Shown here: in pieces, positions 1-12,177 of the stretch
How the letters are laid out: each line of letters starts with the position of its first letter
Numbering within the stretch: position 1 is the stretch's first letter
Assembly (NCBI RefSeq): GCF_003086295.3
Contig: NC_092054.1
Coordinates: forward strand, 33,324,393-33,388,392
Length of the DNA: 64,000 bases
Origin: Arachis hypogaea
Lineage: Eukaryota; Streptophyta; Magnoliopsida; Fabales; Fabaceae
Reading direction: 5' to 3'
The notes under the pieces: generated by a model
What the model was told of the DNA's origin: nothing
Databases searched by the model: none
What the model saw: only the letters and a program-made list of their open reading frames with translations
Made by a program: the position numbers and the translations under genes

Positions 1-2
1 TC

Positions 3-3000
3 AGAGTTGGGCCATTCGCCTTTCCCACTGACTTTGTAGTGCTAGAAATGGAGGAGCACAAGAGTGCTACTCTCATTCTAGGAAGACCCTTCCTAGCAAC
101 TGGACGAACCCTCATTGATGTCCAACAAGGGGAAATAACCCTGAGAGTCAATGATGATGAGTTTAAGTTGAATGCTGTCAAAGCCATGCAGCATCCAGAC
201 ACATCAAAAGACTGCATGAAAGTTGATCTTATTGACTCTTTGGTAGAAGAGATCAACATGGCTGAGAGTCTCGAATCAGAGTTAGAAGACATCTTTAAAG
301 ATGTTCAGCCTGATTTGGAGGATTCAGAGGACATGAAAGAGCCTCTGAAATTTCTTCTGGGAGAAGAAAAACCTCCTAAACCTGAGCTCAAGCCATTACC
401 ACCATCCTTGAAATATGCATTTCTGGGAGAAGGTGACACTTTTCCAGTGATCATAAGCTCTGCTTTAAATTCACAGGAAGAGGAATCACTTATTCAAGTG
501 CTAAGGACACACAAGACTACTCTTGGGTGGTCCATAGGTGACCTTAAGGGCATAAGCCCAGCTAGATGCATGCACAAAATCTTATTGGAGGATAATGCTA
601 AACCAGTGGTTCAACCACAGAGACGGCTAAATCCAGCCATGAAGGAAGTGGTGCAGAAAGAGGTCACCAAATTACTAGAGGCTGAGATTATTTATCCTAT
701 TTCTGATAGCTCCTGGGTGAGCCCTGTCCAAGTCATCCCAAAAAAGGGAGGCATGACAGTGATTCATAATGAAAAAAATGAACTGGTTCCTACAAGAACA
801 GTTACAGGGTGGCGCATGTGTATTAACTACAGAAGGCTCAATACAGCCACCAGAAAGGATCATTTTCCTTTACCATTCATAGACCAGATGCTAGAAAGAC
901 TAGCAGGTCATGATTACTACTGCTTTTTGGATGGCTACTCAGGCTATAACCAGATTGCAGTAGATCCCCAAGATCAAGAGAAAACAGCATTCACATGTCC
1001 ATCTGGAGTGTTTGCTTATAGAAGGATGCCATTTGGGCTGTGTAATACGCCTGCAACCTTCTAGAGATGCATGCTCTCTATTTTCTCTGATATGGTGGAA
1101 AAATTTCTGGAAGTCTTCATGGATGACTTCTCAGTATATGGAGACTCATTCAGCTCCTGTCTTGATCACCTGAAACTTGTTCTGAAAAGATGCCAAGAGA
1201 CCAACCTAGTTTTAAACTGGAAAAAATGTCACTTCATGGTGACTGAAGGGATTGTTCTTGGGCATAAAATCTCAAATAAGGGAATAGAGGTGGATCAAGC
1301 AAAAATAGAGGTAATTGAAAAATTACCACCACCTGCCAATGTTAAGGCAATCAGAAGCTTTCTGGGGCATGCAGGATTCTATAGGAGGTTTATAAAGGAT
1401 TTTTCAAAAATCGCAAAACCTCTAAGCAATCTGCTAGCTGCTAACACGCCATTTGTGTTTGACACCGAGTGCCTGCAGGCGTTTGAAACGCTGAAAGCTA
1501 AGCTGGTCACAGCACCAGTTATTTCTGCACCAGACTGGACATTACCATTTGAGCTAATGTGTGATGCCAGTGATCACGCCATTGGTGCAGTGTTGGGACA
1601 GAGGCATGACAAGCTTCTGCACGTCATTTATTACGCTAGTCGCGTTCTAAATGATGCCCAGAAAAATTACACAACCATAGAAAAAGAATTACTTGCAGTG
1701 GTTTATGCCATTGACAAGTTCAGATCATACTTAGTAGGATCAAAAGTGATTGTGTATACTGATCATGCTGCTCTTAAATATCTACTCACAAAGCAGGATT
1801 CAAAACCCAGGCTCATCAGATGGGTGTTGCTTCTGCAAGAGTTTGATATAGAAATAAGAGACAGAAAAGGGACAGAGAACCAAGTGGCTGATCATCTTTC
1901 CCGGATAGAGCCAGTAGAAGGGACGCCCCTCCCCTCTCTTGAGATCTTTGAGACTTTTCCGGATGAGCATTTATTTGCCATTCAGGAAACACCATGATTT
2001 GCCGATATTGCAAACTATAAAGCTGCAAGGTTCATACCTAAGGAGTACAACAGGTTACAAAAAAAGAAATTAATTACTGATGCAAAGTACTACTTGTGGG
2101 ATGAACCCTATCTCTTTAAGAGATGTGCAGACGGAATAATCCGTAGGTGTGTACCTAGAGAAGAAGCACAGAGGATCCTATGGCACTGCCATGGATCTCA
2201 ATATGGAGGCCATTTCGGAGGTGAGCGAACAGCCACCAAGGTCCTCCAATGTGGCTTCTATTGGCCCACACTCTATAAAGATTCCCGAGAGTTTGTACGT
2301 AACTGTGACAGTTGCCAAAGAGCTGGTAATCTGCCTCATGGTTACGCCATGCCTCAACAAGGAATCTTGGAAATTGAGTTGTTTGATGTATGGGGAATTG
2401 ACTTCATGGGACCTTTCCCACTATCATACTCAAACACTTATATTCTGGTGGCAGTTGACTATGTATCAAAATGGGTTGAGGCCATTGCCACACCCACCAA
2501 CGATACTAAAACAGTACTGAAGTTCCTCCAGAAACATATCTTTAGCAGGTTTGGTGTCCCTAGAGTACTAATCAGTGATGGGGGCACTCACTTTTGCAAT
2601 AAACAGCTTTACTCAGCCATGGTTCGGTATGGAATTCGCCATAAGGTGGCTACTCCATATCATCCACAAACTAATGGGCAAGCTGAAGTCTCTAACAGAG
2701 AATTAAAGAGAATCCTAGAACGGACAGTAAGTACCCGTAGAAAGGATTGGGCAAGGAGCATGGATGATGCTCTGTGGGCTTACAGAACAGCATTCAAGAC
2801 CCCTATAGGGACCTCTCTATACCAACTTGTGTATGGTAAGGCATGTCACCTGCCCGTGGAACTAGAACATAAAGCCTACTGGGCAACCAGATTCCTAAAC
2901 TTTGATGCCAAATTAGCTGGAGAAAAAAGATTGCTCCAGCTAAATGAGCTAGAGGAATTCAGATTCAAGGCTTTCGAAAATGCCAAGCTTTATAAAGAGA

Positions 3001-3272
3001 AATAAAAAAAGTGGCATGACAGAAAGCTGTCATCTAGAATCTTTGAGCCAGGACAGAAGGTTCTGCTGTTCAACTCTAGACTCAGGCTATTCCCCGGGAA
3101 ATTGAAATCCCGGTGGAGGGGACCATACGTGATTACAAGTGTATCACCATATGGTTATGTGGAGCTTCAAGATATTAATTCTGATAAGAGGTTCATTGTC
3201 AATGGACAGAGAATCAAGCACTATCTTGAAGGCAACATTGAGCAAGAGTGCTCAAGGCTGAAGCTAGACTAA
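3..3272 (+). pseudogene. pol: Ty3/gypsy (Athila) pol: protease end, reverse transcriptase, RNase H, integrase
   Basis: One reading frame, open from base 3, runs to a TAA at 3270-3272 and is broken by stops at 1062 (TAG), 1995 (TGA) and 3003 (TAA). Order of domains: end of the protease with LGRPFLATGRTLID; RT with YRRLN, CFLDGYSGYNQI, MPFGLCNTPATF and the catalytic FMDDF; RNase H with [12 protein letters not shown] and [10 protein letters not shown]; integrase with an HHCC finger ([16 protein letters not shown]) and the catalytic D-D-E residues in WGIDFMG, SDGGTHF and QAEVSNREL. The C-terminal tail after 3005 has a GPY-like stretch (RGPYVITSVSPYG). The first stop replaces the codon before RCM in the RT, where the related pol at 21.7 kb has glutamine. 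In TAG and TGA these look like C-to-T or G-to-A decay. It cannot make a full polyprotein. Confidence 0.92.
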
Positions 3273-3313
3273 AAGCTCAGCAAGGTCCAGCTAAAGACAA
3301 TAAAGAAGCGCTT

Positions 3314-3331
3314 GCTGGGAGGCAACCCAGC
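3314..3331 (+). other. Post-pol hairpin GCTGGG-AGGCAA-CCCAGC
   Basis: A perfect 6-bp stem with a 6-nt loop begins 41 nt after the pol stop at 3272. The same structure occurs after the gag-pol stop at 24023-24040 and after the 643-codon ORF at 34197-34180 (- strand). There it reads GGTGGG-AGACAA-CCCACC, so one stem pair has changed on both sides. The role is unknown. Position suggests an RNA signal between the first ORF and the downstream region. Confidence 0.6.
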
Positions 3332-3513
3332 CATGGGGCATCAATCCTCTAAGCATTTTGCCCTATTTCTATTTTTATTTTTATTTGTTTATATAGAGTT
3401 CATTGATAACAAGGTAAAGAATCAATTGCATAAGTTCACAGGGTTACAGAAGGAATCTGCACACAAAACAGAGAAAAAGAGCTCACTGGCAAGAAAATGC
3501 CAGTAAGAGCCTA

Positions 3514-3689
3514 TTTTTGGGCGTTCAGCGCCCAAAAGGGGCAGCCAGTGGGCGCTGAATGCCAGTAAGGGTAGCAATCTGGCGTTCAACGCCAGAAAAG
3601 GGCAACAACTGGGCGTTGAACGCCCAAGAGATCAGCATTTGGGCATTGAACGCCCAAAACAGGCAGTGTTTGGGCGTTCAAACGCCAGG
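3514..3689. repeat. Cluster of GC-rich palindromic motifs (GGCGTTcAACGCC type)
   Basis: At least six imperfect copies of a self-complementary motif such as TTGGGCGTTCAGCGCCCAA, GGCGTTCAACGCC and GGGCGTTGAACGCCC stand in both orientations about 25-35 nt apart. The same motif type appears in the LTR of this element (6875-6990). The cluster lies between pol and ORF3, the same place as the CACGCG cluster of the element at 24.2-24.7 kb. Confidence 0.8.
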
Positions 3690-4200
3690 ATGATGGGGAG
3701 GTGGCAAACTCATTTTTCTTCATATTTTTTCATTCTAACCTTGATTTTCATACTTCAATTCATGATTTCTTGCATAAACATGTTAAGAACCCTGATTTCT
3801 AAAATCCCTAATTTCTAAAAATCCTACTTTAAAAATATCAAATATATCTTAATCCATAAGCACAAACCCTCTTCGCAAATTCAATCCAACTCTTTTCAAA
3901 TCTTTTTAAAAACAAATCTATCTTTTCAACTCATCAATATCTTTTTCAAAATCTCCACTTTATCTTTTTCAAAATCTAGATTTATCTTTTTCAAAAATCT
4001 TTCATATCCTTTCAATTTTAAACTATATCCTCTCTTATTATATCTTCTATCTTATCTTTTCCAAATCAATCTCTTTTATCATATCTTTATCTCTTTTTTC
4101 GAAAACCCACCCTCCCTCCCTTTAAATTTGGGTTCGGCCTCCCTCCCCTTCCATCAACAATTGCACTTGGCTCTCCTTCTATCCCTCTCCTTTCTTTTCT
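3690..4200. other. Non-coding pyrimidine-rich spacer before ORF3
   Basis: AT-rich, strongly T/C-biased stretch with many short TCTTTTTCAAAATC-like repeats and no ORF of note. A similar pyrimidine-rich stretch follows the GC cluster of the 26-kb element (24700-24930). It could hold a branch point and splice acceptor for ORF3, but no single site stands out. Confidence 0.5.
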
Positions 4201-4236
4201 TTTGCTTGAGGACAAGCAAACCTCTAAGTTTGGTGT
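4201..4236 (+). promoter_or_regulatory. Internal hairpin plus polypurine-tract-like module (copy 1 of 2 in this element)
   Basis: TTTGCTTG-AGGA-CAAGCAAA forms an 8-bp stem with an AGGA loop (4201-4220). Four nt later comes TAAGTTTGGTGT (4225-4236), which matches the polypurine tract just before the 3' LTR (6488-6501). The module lies 24 nt before the ORF3 start at 4260. It resembles a central polypurine tract. This reading is inference. Confidence 0.6.
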
Positions 4237-4259
4237 GTTTATCCGCGATCACTAAGATC

Positions 4260-5393
4260 ATGGCTCCTAAAGGAAAATAATCCACTCCAAGAGGCAAGAA
4301 AGAGAGCGTTCCAAAACCACTTTGGAATCAAGGGAAGTTCTTATCTAAAGAACATTCAGACCATTATAACAAAATAATGGGTCTGAGATCAGTGATCCCG
4401 GAAGTTAGATTCGATCTGAAAGAAGATGAATATCCGGAGATCCAGAAGCAAATTCGAATCAGAAACTGGGAAGTCCTAGCTAATCCTAAAACGAAAGTAG
4501 GGAGGAACATGGTTCAGGAGTTCTATGCTAATATGTGGCAAACTGACAAGCAGAAACTATCTGGGACTGCTTTCTATGACTATCGGACCGTGGTCAGAGG
4601 AAAGATTGTTCATACCCACCCTGACAGGATCAGGGAGATCTTAAAGCTACCTCAGCTGAAAGATGATCCAGACTCCTTCAACAGGAGAATGATGAGAACA
4701 GACAAGGGCCTGGATAAGATTCTAGAGGACATATGTATCCCTGGAGCCAGGTGGACCACCAACACAAAGGGTGTTCCAAATCAACTCAAGAGAGAAGATC
4801 TCAAACCAGTCGCCAGAGGATGGCTGGACTTCATTGGGCATTCTCTGTTGCCCACTAGCAACCGTTCTGAAGTAACTGTTAAAAGAGCAGTGATGATCCA
4901 TTGCATCATGATGGGAAAAGAAGTGGAAGTTCATCAGCTAATCTCAACTAAACTCTACAAAATTGCTAACAAAAATTCTAAAGAGGCCAGGTTGGCTTAT
5001 CCAAGCGTGATTTCTCTGCTCTGCAAGGACGCTGGAGTAAGGATGGGAATAACTGAGTATATCTCAGTTGAGAAACCAATCATCAAGGCATCAATGGAAA
5101 AACAACAAGCACAGGATGATCCCACCAAGAAGAAAACACAGGAATCTCTCCCAGAAATCCCTCAATCTGAATACTGGGAGTATCTTGAGACGTCTGTTAC
5201 CAAGATAAGGGAAGCGATGGAACAAATAATAAAGGAACAAAAGGAACACAGTCAAATTCTTACCTATATGTTTAAAGAACAAGAGGAGCAAGGGCGTGAC
5301 TTAAGGGAATTGAAGCGCCATAAGTTATCTCTTGAAGGACCAAGCACCCCACAGATCAGAGGAACATCCACTTCCCAGAACAAAGGTTGTTAA
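4260..5393 (+). pseudogene. Third ORF of the FIDEL-like element, 'putative plant transposon protein' type, nonsense at codon 7
   Basis: ATG at 4260 (MAPKGK) is followed by TAA at 4278-4280. The same frame then stays open to 5393, and the longest uninterrupted ORF starts at 4377 (338 aa). Blocks such as EFYANMW, RIREILKLPQL, IPGARW and LLPTSNRSEVTVKRAVMIHCIM match in order the 415-aa protein at 38848-40095 (EFYSNFY, IRQALSLPLIP, LPGSRW, VFPSTHESSFTTDMAVLLWCIL). I know this block as the 'putative plant transposon protein' domain found in many legume retroelements. There is no signal peptide and no membrane segment, so 'env' is not supported. The last 70 residues are charged and likely coiled coil (EQIIKEQKEHSQILTYM). 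Function unknown. Confidence 0.75.
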
Positions 5394-6464
5394 ATTCCAA
5401 TTTCTGCTTTAACTCTGTGATAGTGTCATTATAGAAGTTCACCTTAGGAGTCATATAGTAGTAATTAGTATCTATTTTGATTTTATCTCCAATTAAGTCA
5501 TAGTTTATTTTTCTCATCATCAACAAACATGAATAAAATAGTAGATCTTTTGAATAAGAGGCAATAAAATTTCGAGTTTTAATAAGAGAAATTCTAATTA
5601 GTTACATGTGGTGGCAATACTTTCTGTCTTCTGAATGAATGCTTGAACAGTGCATATGTCTTTTGAATTTGTTGTTTAAGACTGTTAAATATGTTGGCTC
5701 TTGAAAGAATGATGAACATGAGACATGTTATTGATAATCTGAAAAATCATAAAAATGATTCTTGAAGCAAGAAAAAGCAGCAACGAACAAAGCTTGTAGA
5801 AAAAAAAAAGAGAGAGAAAGCAAGCAGAAAAAGCCAAAGCTCTTAAAACCAAAAGGCAAGAGCAAAAAGCCAATAGCCCTTAAAACCAAAAGGCAAGGGT
5901 AATAAAAAGGATCCCAAGGCTTTGAGCATCAGTGGATAGGAGGGCCTAAGGGAATAAAATCCTGGCCTAAGCGGCTAAACCAAGCTGTCTCTAACCATGT
6001 GCTTGTGGCGTGAAGGTGTCAAGTGAAAACTTGAGACTGAGCGGTTAAAGTCAAGGTCCAAAGCAGAAAGAAGAGTGTGCTTAAGAACTCTGGACACCTC
6101 TAATTGGGGACTTTAGCAAAGCTGAGTCACAATCCAAAGGGTTCACCCAATTATGTGTCTCTGGCATTTATGTATCCGGTGGTAATACTGGAAAACAAAG
6201 TGCTTAGGGCCACGGCCAAGACTCATGAAATAGCTGTGTTCAAGAATCATCATACTGAAATAGGAGAATCAATAACACTTTCTGAATTCTAAGTTCCTAT
6301 AGATGCCTATCACTCTGAGCTTCAATGGATAAAGTGAGATGCCAAAACTGTTCAGAAGCAAAAAGCTACTAGTCCCACTCATCTAATTAGAATCTGAGCT
6401 TCACTCAAAAACTCTGAGATATTATTGCTTCTCAACCTATTAGTCTTCTATTTTATTTGTCTAG
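5394..6464. other. 3' non-coding region of the FIDEL-like element
   Basis: No convincing ORF. It holds A-rich stretches with AAAACCAAAAGGCAAG repeated at about 5847 and 5883, and ends at the terminal hairpin. Comparable non-coding regions lie between the two modules of the other Athila-type elements. It probably carries RNA processing or packaging signals, but nothing specific can be named. Confidence 0.6.
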
Positions 6465-6501
6465 TTGCTTGAGAACAAGCAACAGTTTAAGTTTGGTGTT
6501 G
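6465..6501 (+). promoter_or_regulatory. Terminal hairpin plus polypurine tract
   Basis: TTGCTTG-AGAA-CAAGCAA (6465-6482) forms a 7-bp stem; here the loop is AGAA and not AGGA. The tract TAAGTTTGGTGTTG (6488-6501) touches the LTR start at 6502, as expected for the plus-strand primer of an LTR retrotransposon. Confidence 0.75.
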
Positions 6502-8038
6502 TGATGAGCGGATATTTTATACGCTTTTTGGGGTTAATTTCATATAGTTTTTAGAATGTTTTTAGTTAGTTTTTAGTTTATTTCCATTAGTTTTTAGGAA
6601 AAATTCATAATTCTGGACTTTACTATGAGTTGTATGTTTTTCTGTAATTTCAGGTATTTTTCTGGCTGAAATTGAGGGAGCTGAGCAAAAATCTGATTCA
6701 GGTTGAAAAAGGACTGCTGATGCTGTTGGATTCTGACCTCCCTGCACTCAAAGTGGATTTTCTGGAGCTACAGAACTCGAAATGGCGCGCTTCCAATTGC
6801 GTTGGAAAGTAGACACCCAGGGCTTTCCAGCAATATGTAATAGTCCATACTTTGCTCAAGGATAGACGACGTAAACTGGCGTTCAACGCCAGTTCTCTGT
6901 CCAATTCTGGCGTCCAGCGCCAGAACAGGATTAAAAGTTGGAGTTCAACGCCAGAAATGGATCCAAACCTGGCGTTGAACACCCAAAACAGCCTTATGCA
7001 CGTGAATTGCTTAAGTCTCAGCCCCAGCACATACCAAGTGGGCCCCAGAAGTGGATCTCTGCACCATCTATCATAGTTTACTCATTTTCTGTAAACCTAG
7101 GCTACTAGTTTAGTATTTAAACAACTTTTAGAGACTCATTTTGTATCTCATGATATTTTAGATTAAAACTTTGTACTCTTTGATGGCATGAGTCTCTAAA
7201 CTCCATTGTTGGGGGTGAGAAGCTCTGCTGTGTCTCAATGAATTAATGCAAGTATTTCTGTATTCTATTCAAACATGCGTGTTCCTATCTAAGATATCCA
7301 TTCGCGCCTAACTATGGAGAAGGTGATAATCAGTGACACTCATCACCTTCCTCAATCCATGAACGTGTGTCTGACAATCACCTCGGTTCTACATCAGATT
7401 GAATGAATATCTCTTAGATTCCTTAATCAGAATCTCCGTGGTATAAGCTAGATTGATGGCGGCATTCATGAGGATCCGGAAAGTCTAAACCTTGTCTGTG
7501 GTATTCCGAGTAGGATTCAGGGATTGAATGACTGTGACGAGCTTCAAACTCGCGAGTGCTGGGCGTAGTGACAGACGCAAAAGGAGGGTGAATCCTATTC
7601 CAGCATGATCGGGAACCTCAGATGATTAGCCGTGCTATGACAGAGCATTTGGACCATTTTCACAATAGGAGGGGATGTAACCATTGACAATAGTGATGCC
7701 CCAACACACAGCTTGCCATAGAAGGACGTGCGTGCGTGAATCAGAGGACAGAGGAAAGCAGAGATTCAGAAGACAAAGCATTTCCAAAACTCCAACATAT
7801 TCTCCATTACTGCATAACAAGTAATCTTTAACCCATGCTCTCTTGTTTATTCGCAATTCAACTGATAAACACAATTGACTTCCTGACTGAGAATTGCAAG
7901 ATAACCATAGATTGCTTCAAACCAACAATCTCCGTGGGATTCGACCCTTACTCACGTAAGGTATTACTTGGACGACCCAGTGCACTTGCTGGTTAGTGGT
8001 ACGAGTTGTGAAAAGTGTGATTCACATTTCGTGCACCA
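6502..8038 (+). repeat. 3' LTR of the FIDEL-like element (1537 bp)
   Basis: Begins TGATGAGCGGATATTTTATA right after the polypurine tract and ends ATTTCGTGCACCA. It contains reiterated palindromic motifs at 6875-6990 (CTGGCGTTCAACGCCAG, CTGGCGTCCAGCGCCAG). Near its end is GTGGGATTCGACCC at 7936-7949, related to the GACGACC box of the other LTRs. The left boundary is fixed by the tract, the right boundary by the change to a different LTR at 8039. Confidence 0.88.
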
Positions 8039-9278
8039 GTAAGAAAGGAGGAGGAAAGAAGGAGCAAGGATAGAAGAAAGAAGTAAGAATTTAAAAACAG
8101 GGTGCGACGCGCACGCGTGCATCACGCGTACGCGTGAAAACTGAGTTGCCCATTCGACGCGTAAGCGTCTGGCACGCGTACGCGTGGGTGGTCTGAAAGC
8201 GAAAGGACGCGCACGCGTCAGGGACGCGTACGCGTGGGTGTTTTTGTGCTTCTAGCACAGTTCCAGCCCCAGACCATCACAACTCTCTGTTCAGCACGCT
8301 ATTTACACCGATTGCCATATTCACGCGTGCGCGTACTTGACGCGTACGCGTGGATTTCCCAGGTTGCAAAGGACGTGCACGCATCCTAGACTAGAGCCAG
8401 GGGACAACAAAGACTCAACACACATTCTCATTCACTTAGTTTTGAAGTCTCTATCATTATAGTTTGTTTTCTTATTTCCTTACTCTTTTATTTCCCATTT
8501 ACTTTGTTCAGAGTTACATATGGATATCTTTGATTTTGGAAAGTATTAATGCAAGAGTTATTTTTTTACATTTAATTTCATTATTTGTTCGATTATCATC
8601 TTCCCTCAATTTATTATTTCAAAATAGCTTTTATTAAATTAATTTTAATTACCATGTCTCCTTTCTACTTCCTTTACATGTTTGTGAAATTGGCATCCAT
8701 GTCAATGGAGTAGGCTCTCAACTTGACTTTGGAGTTGATTAATAGGAGACCCTTGAATTGGAATACTCAAGTGTTAATTTGTAATTGGGAGTTGTTGGCT
8801 GACTCTCTAGTCACTAACGCTAATCCTTCCATAGGAGAGGATTAGGACTTGTGAATCAGAGTTGGTTCAGTTATTTGACTTTCCTTTATTCGGTAAGGGA
8901 TAACTAACTAGAAACAATAACCTCTTACTATTAAACTTGGGAAAATTCAACAAGGATAGAACTTCCGATTAATCTTCTCCTAGTCAAGGCTTTTTATTTT
9001 AATTACATAAAACCTTTCATTAATTTCCATTGCTTTAATGTATAATCATTTATTTTTCCATTCTCCAACTCTAAAATTTCTCAGAAAATTCCTGACCAAT
9101 AAATTGCATTCTTTTGTCAACTCGTTGGGAGACGACCTGGAAATTCTACTCCCAGTATTTTATTCTTAAATTGTGACAACTCTTTTTAAATTTATAAGCG
9201 GAATTTTCGTCGGTTAAGAATTGTACTCGCAACGTTATTTCCATTATAAATTCTTAATTGGCATTTTTCCTCCCGTCA
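8039..9278 (+). repeat. Older Athila/Tat-type LTR fragment interrupted by the FIDEL-like element
   Basis: The last 160 bp align by eye with the end of the 26-kb element's LTR: GTTGGGAGACGACCTGG, ACTCCCAGTATTTTA, then a CCCGTCA terminus at 9278 (compare CCCGCATCA at 18356). The front holds its own palindromic cluster of CACGCGTACGCGTG type (8101-8390). The start of this LTR lies left of the FIDEL-like element, outside the window. After 9278 comes GTACG, a possible target duplication into the Tekay-like LTR. No internal region is seen, so it may be a solo LTR. Confidence 0.65.
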
Positions 9279-12177
9279 GTACGCACACCTGCAAAATCCT
9301 CGGGGTGTGCGTACGCACGAGCTCAACAAATGCCCTGGTCCGTGCGTGCGCACCATAGTGTGCGTACGCACGCACACCAGATTTCAGATTTTCTGCAACT
9401 TAGTCAAATTTCATTTTTTAGTAGCCAACTTCTGATGTCCATAACTTCCTGTACAAACTTCCAATTTCCATAAACTTTAAACTGTTTTGAAGCTCTTAAA
9501 ACTATCTTTAATTTGAATCAAAATTCACTCAAATATAAAATCTGAGACTTAAGTTATGGACCGCTGAATTTCATTAAAAATCCGTTTTTACCAAAAGATT
9601 TAAAAACCTCTATTTTCCAATTTCTCATTCAAACCAAAGTTTCACAATTCAAACAACACCAAATACCCTCAAAGCAGTCCCATATCCTTCTCATCTCTTC
9701 CATAACATCCCTATGCTCAATTTTCTCACTTCCAACCCAACAATCAATAATCAACAACACAATTCATCAATATATCATTATTATCATTCATAATCATTAT
9801 CAATCCTCATCATCAACCATCACAATCATCATTAACTGTCATCAACCTTGATGCGGAATTTTGAATACCACAAACTAACAGGCAAGTGCACCGGATTGTA
9901 CCAAGTAATACCTCAGGCGAGTGAGGGTTGATCCCACAAGGATTGATGGATTGAGCAACAGTAGTCGAATGAATTACTTAGTTAGGCAAGCAGAATTTGG
10001 TGCTTTGAGAGTTGTAATTCACATTAAACAGAAATTCAGAGAGTAAAGGAAGCAAACAATAAAATTGGTGTGAAATATATATGAGAAGATAGTTAAGGTT
10101 TCGGAGTTATTTATTCATCCGGATTAAGTTTTCTTACCAACTATTTTAATTATGCAAGATTCATTTCATGGAAAACTGTAATTGATTAAACCTTAATTCC
10201 TTAGTGATTTAGTCTCTTTTAACCTAATCAACTACCAATTTCTTGGTCACTTAATATATATTAGAGGGTTAGGTTCAATTCTAGTTTATTGGCCATAAAA
10301 ACTCTAATTACCCAAATATAAGAGGATTATATGTCACATATCCCGTTAAGTCCAAGTAATTAGCAGCTCAGGAGTAATTTACTTTCAAGCTAGTATCCAA
10401 GTGAGATAACGTTTCCAAGATTCACAAGAATGCATGTAGAATAAGGGTTGTTCTTCTGATATACCCAGATTCATAAGATGAAGAACGAAAGTAATCCTTG
10501 AAACTGAATCAATACATAAATTAAAGTAGAATAATAATAGTCTTAATCCATAGAAATAAACAGAGCTCCTAACCTTAACCAAGGAGGTTTAGTGGCTCAT
10601 GACTCAGAGAGAAAACTAGGGTTTGGAAAGTGTGAAAGTCAGTAAGAGAGAAGATCCTCGAAGGGTTAAATCTTTTCCCTTTTATATCTAACCTAATTTG
10701 ATTTGAAACTAAAATAAGATAATAAATTATAAACCTAAAAGATTTTGTTTGTGAATAAAAATAACTAAAATAAATTAAAATAGAACAATTAAAAGCTAAA
10801 TCCAACTAAAGATGCTCTTTTGGTGAAGTGTGATCCGCATTGCTGGCGCTAAATGCCAGATTCGGCGTTTAGCGCCCTAAGGGACAGAAGAGCTCCTTCC
10901 AATTTTGGCTTGCTGGCGCTAAATGCCAGGCTTGGCATTTAGCGCCCTAGTGGGCAGAGAGCTCCCTTGCGTGTCTGAGTTGCTGACGCTAAACGCCCAG
11001 GTCCGCGTTTAGCGCCAGCTTGGCAGATTTGAATTCCTCCTCTTTTCTTACACATGAACTCTGCCAAATTGATCCAAACTTCACATGAAATAATTAAAAC
11101 ACCAAAGCAACTCAAAGTAGCATCCAAAGAAGTTTCAAACACTAAAATAAGATTAAAACTTATTAAATTCTAACTTAAAATAAACAAAAAATAAAGGAAA
11201 GATGCTCATGCATCAAACCTCATAATAACAATATTCATCACATTTTCATAATAAACTCAATATTTTCATTAGAAGTCATTAAGCCTCAACATATGCACAT
11301 AGTTCAATTTATCCTACGATCAACTAGCCTAAGTTTTCATGTTACCTTACACATTATCTATGAGAAACTAAAATCATACCTTGGCCGATTCCTCCCTAAT
11401 GTCAAAGACACCTAAAATTCCTCTGTTCCACGAGCTTCAAGCTCCAAGTTCCTCCTCACCAAATAGAACCTCAACTTTCGAGGCTCAAATCCATCATCCA
11501 ACATTCACCAACTTGATCTCAACACATACCATTTAATCTAATCCAAACAATATCACTCAAAATCAGCATAGAGTTTCACTAATTAATGATTCATAGAGGG
11601 TTTTGAAGATTCTTACCTTACCAACGGAAGTTTGGGACAAGATCCAATAAGTACCCAAAGCTAATTCAATCCTATAACACCAAAATTACATAATCTCTCA
11701 AAATCAAAATCTTAAATTCAAAATTTAGGAGAGATTGACTGAGTGAGAAATTACTAGATTCTTACCAAAATTTTCACTGAATTTTGTAGAGAATTTCGAG
11801 ACGAACGCGTGGTCATTAACGGATCATCAATCGAAGCTCCGGATTGAAAGTTGTGGTGAGTTGAAATTAGAGCCAAGGGTTTGAGATTTTCTTCTCCTCC
11901 CCCTTTCTTGGGTTCAGCGTGTTTGCATATGAAGGAGAGAAGAAATGGCTGAAGCCATTTCATTTGGTGGTAATGGGTTGGGCCTTGGTCCTAATGTGGA
12001 TTCGGTTCAACCGGTTTTGGCCCAACGGCCTTATTTTAGGCCAAATTCTTTAAAATTGGTGCCAAAATTCATATTTTAATTATTTCTACTTCTTTAAATT
12101 ATAAAATTTAATTTCATAATTTTTTAAATAATAATTTATTTATTGGCTAATTATTTTTTAATTTTGCGGGTTTTACA
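9279..12177 (-). repeat. 3' LTR (partial) of a Tekay/Del-like gypsy element, interrupted by a solo LTR
   Basis: On the - strand the LTR starts TGTAAAACCCGC at 12177, directly after a purine tract (TAGGTGGGTAGGA, complement of 12178-12190). It continues to 9279, where it is cut by the older LTR. A solo LTR at 9849-11215 splits it. It holds GTGCGTACGCAC motifs at 9279-9382 and a long ATC-rich stretch at 9700-9840. The end that would read GGTGTTACA is missing here but is visible in the partner LTR at 15322. Confidence 0.7.
9849..11215 (-). repeat. Solo LTR with target duplication AACCT
   Basis: On the - strand it starts TGATGCATGAGCATC and ends AATTCCGCATCA, with AACCT on both sides (9844-9848 and 11216-11220). 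No primer site, polypurine tract or internal region is present, so it is a solo LTR left by recombination between two LTRs. It has its own palindromic motifs at 10842-11022 (GGCGCTAAATGCC, GGCGTTTAGCGCC). The end region resembles the FIDEL-type LTR (ACTTGCCTGTTAGT before a TG...CA terminus), so it is probably an Athila-lineage relative. Confidence 0.9.

Larger units (their letters stand above)
1..8038 (+). mobile_element. FIDEL-like Athila-lineage Ty3/gypsy LTR retrotransposon, 5' part outside the window
   Basis: Directly visible: pol of Ty3/gypsy order (PR-RT-RH-INT), a third ORF after pol, a polypurine tract and a 3' LTR that starts TGATGAGCGG and ends GTGCACCA. The 5' LTR, primer site, gag and the start of the protease lie left of the window. 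The LTR start and the reiterated GGCGTTCAACGCC motifs resemble the FIDEL family of Arachis; this family name is from memory. The base pairs after the LTR (GTAAG) are the candidate target duplication but cannot be paired here. The element is decayed: pol has three in-frame stops and ORF3 has one. It lies inside an older LTR (8039-9278). Confidence 0.9.

Noticed and set aside
3514..3689. CRISPR-like array of short palindromic repeats
   Set aside because: Repeats are irregular in sequence and spacing, there are no cas genes, and the DNA is plant nuclear. They are LTR-retrotransposon motif clusters.
4260..5393. Envelope gene of a retrovirus-like element
   Set aside because: Position after pol fits the old 'env-like' label, but no signal peptide, cleavage site or membrane segment is visible here or in the homologue at 38848.
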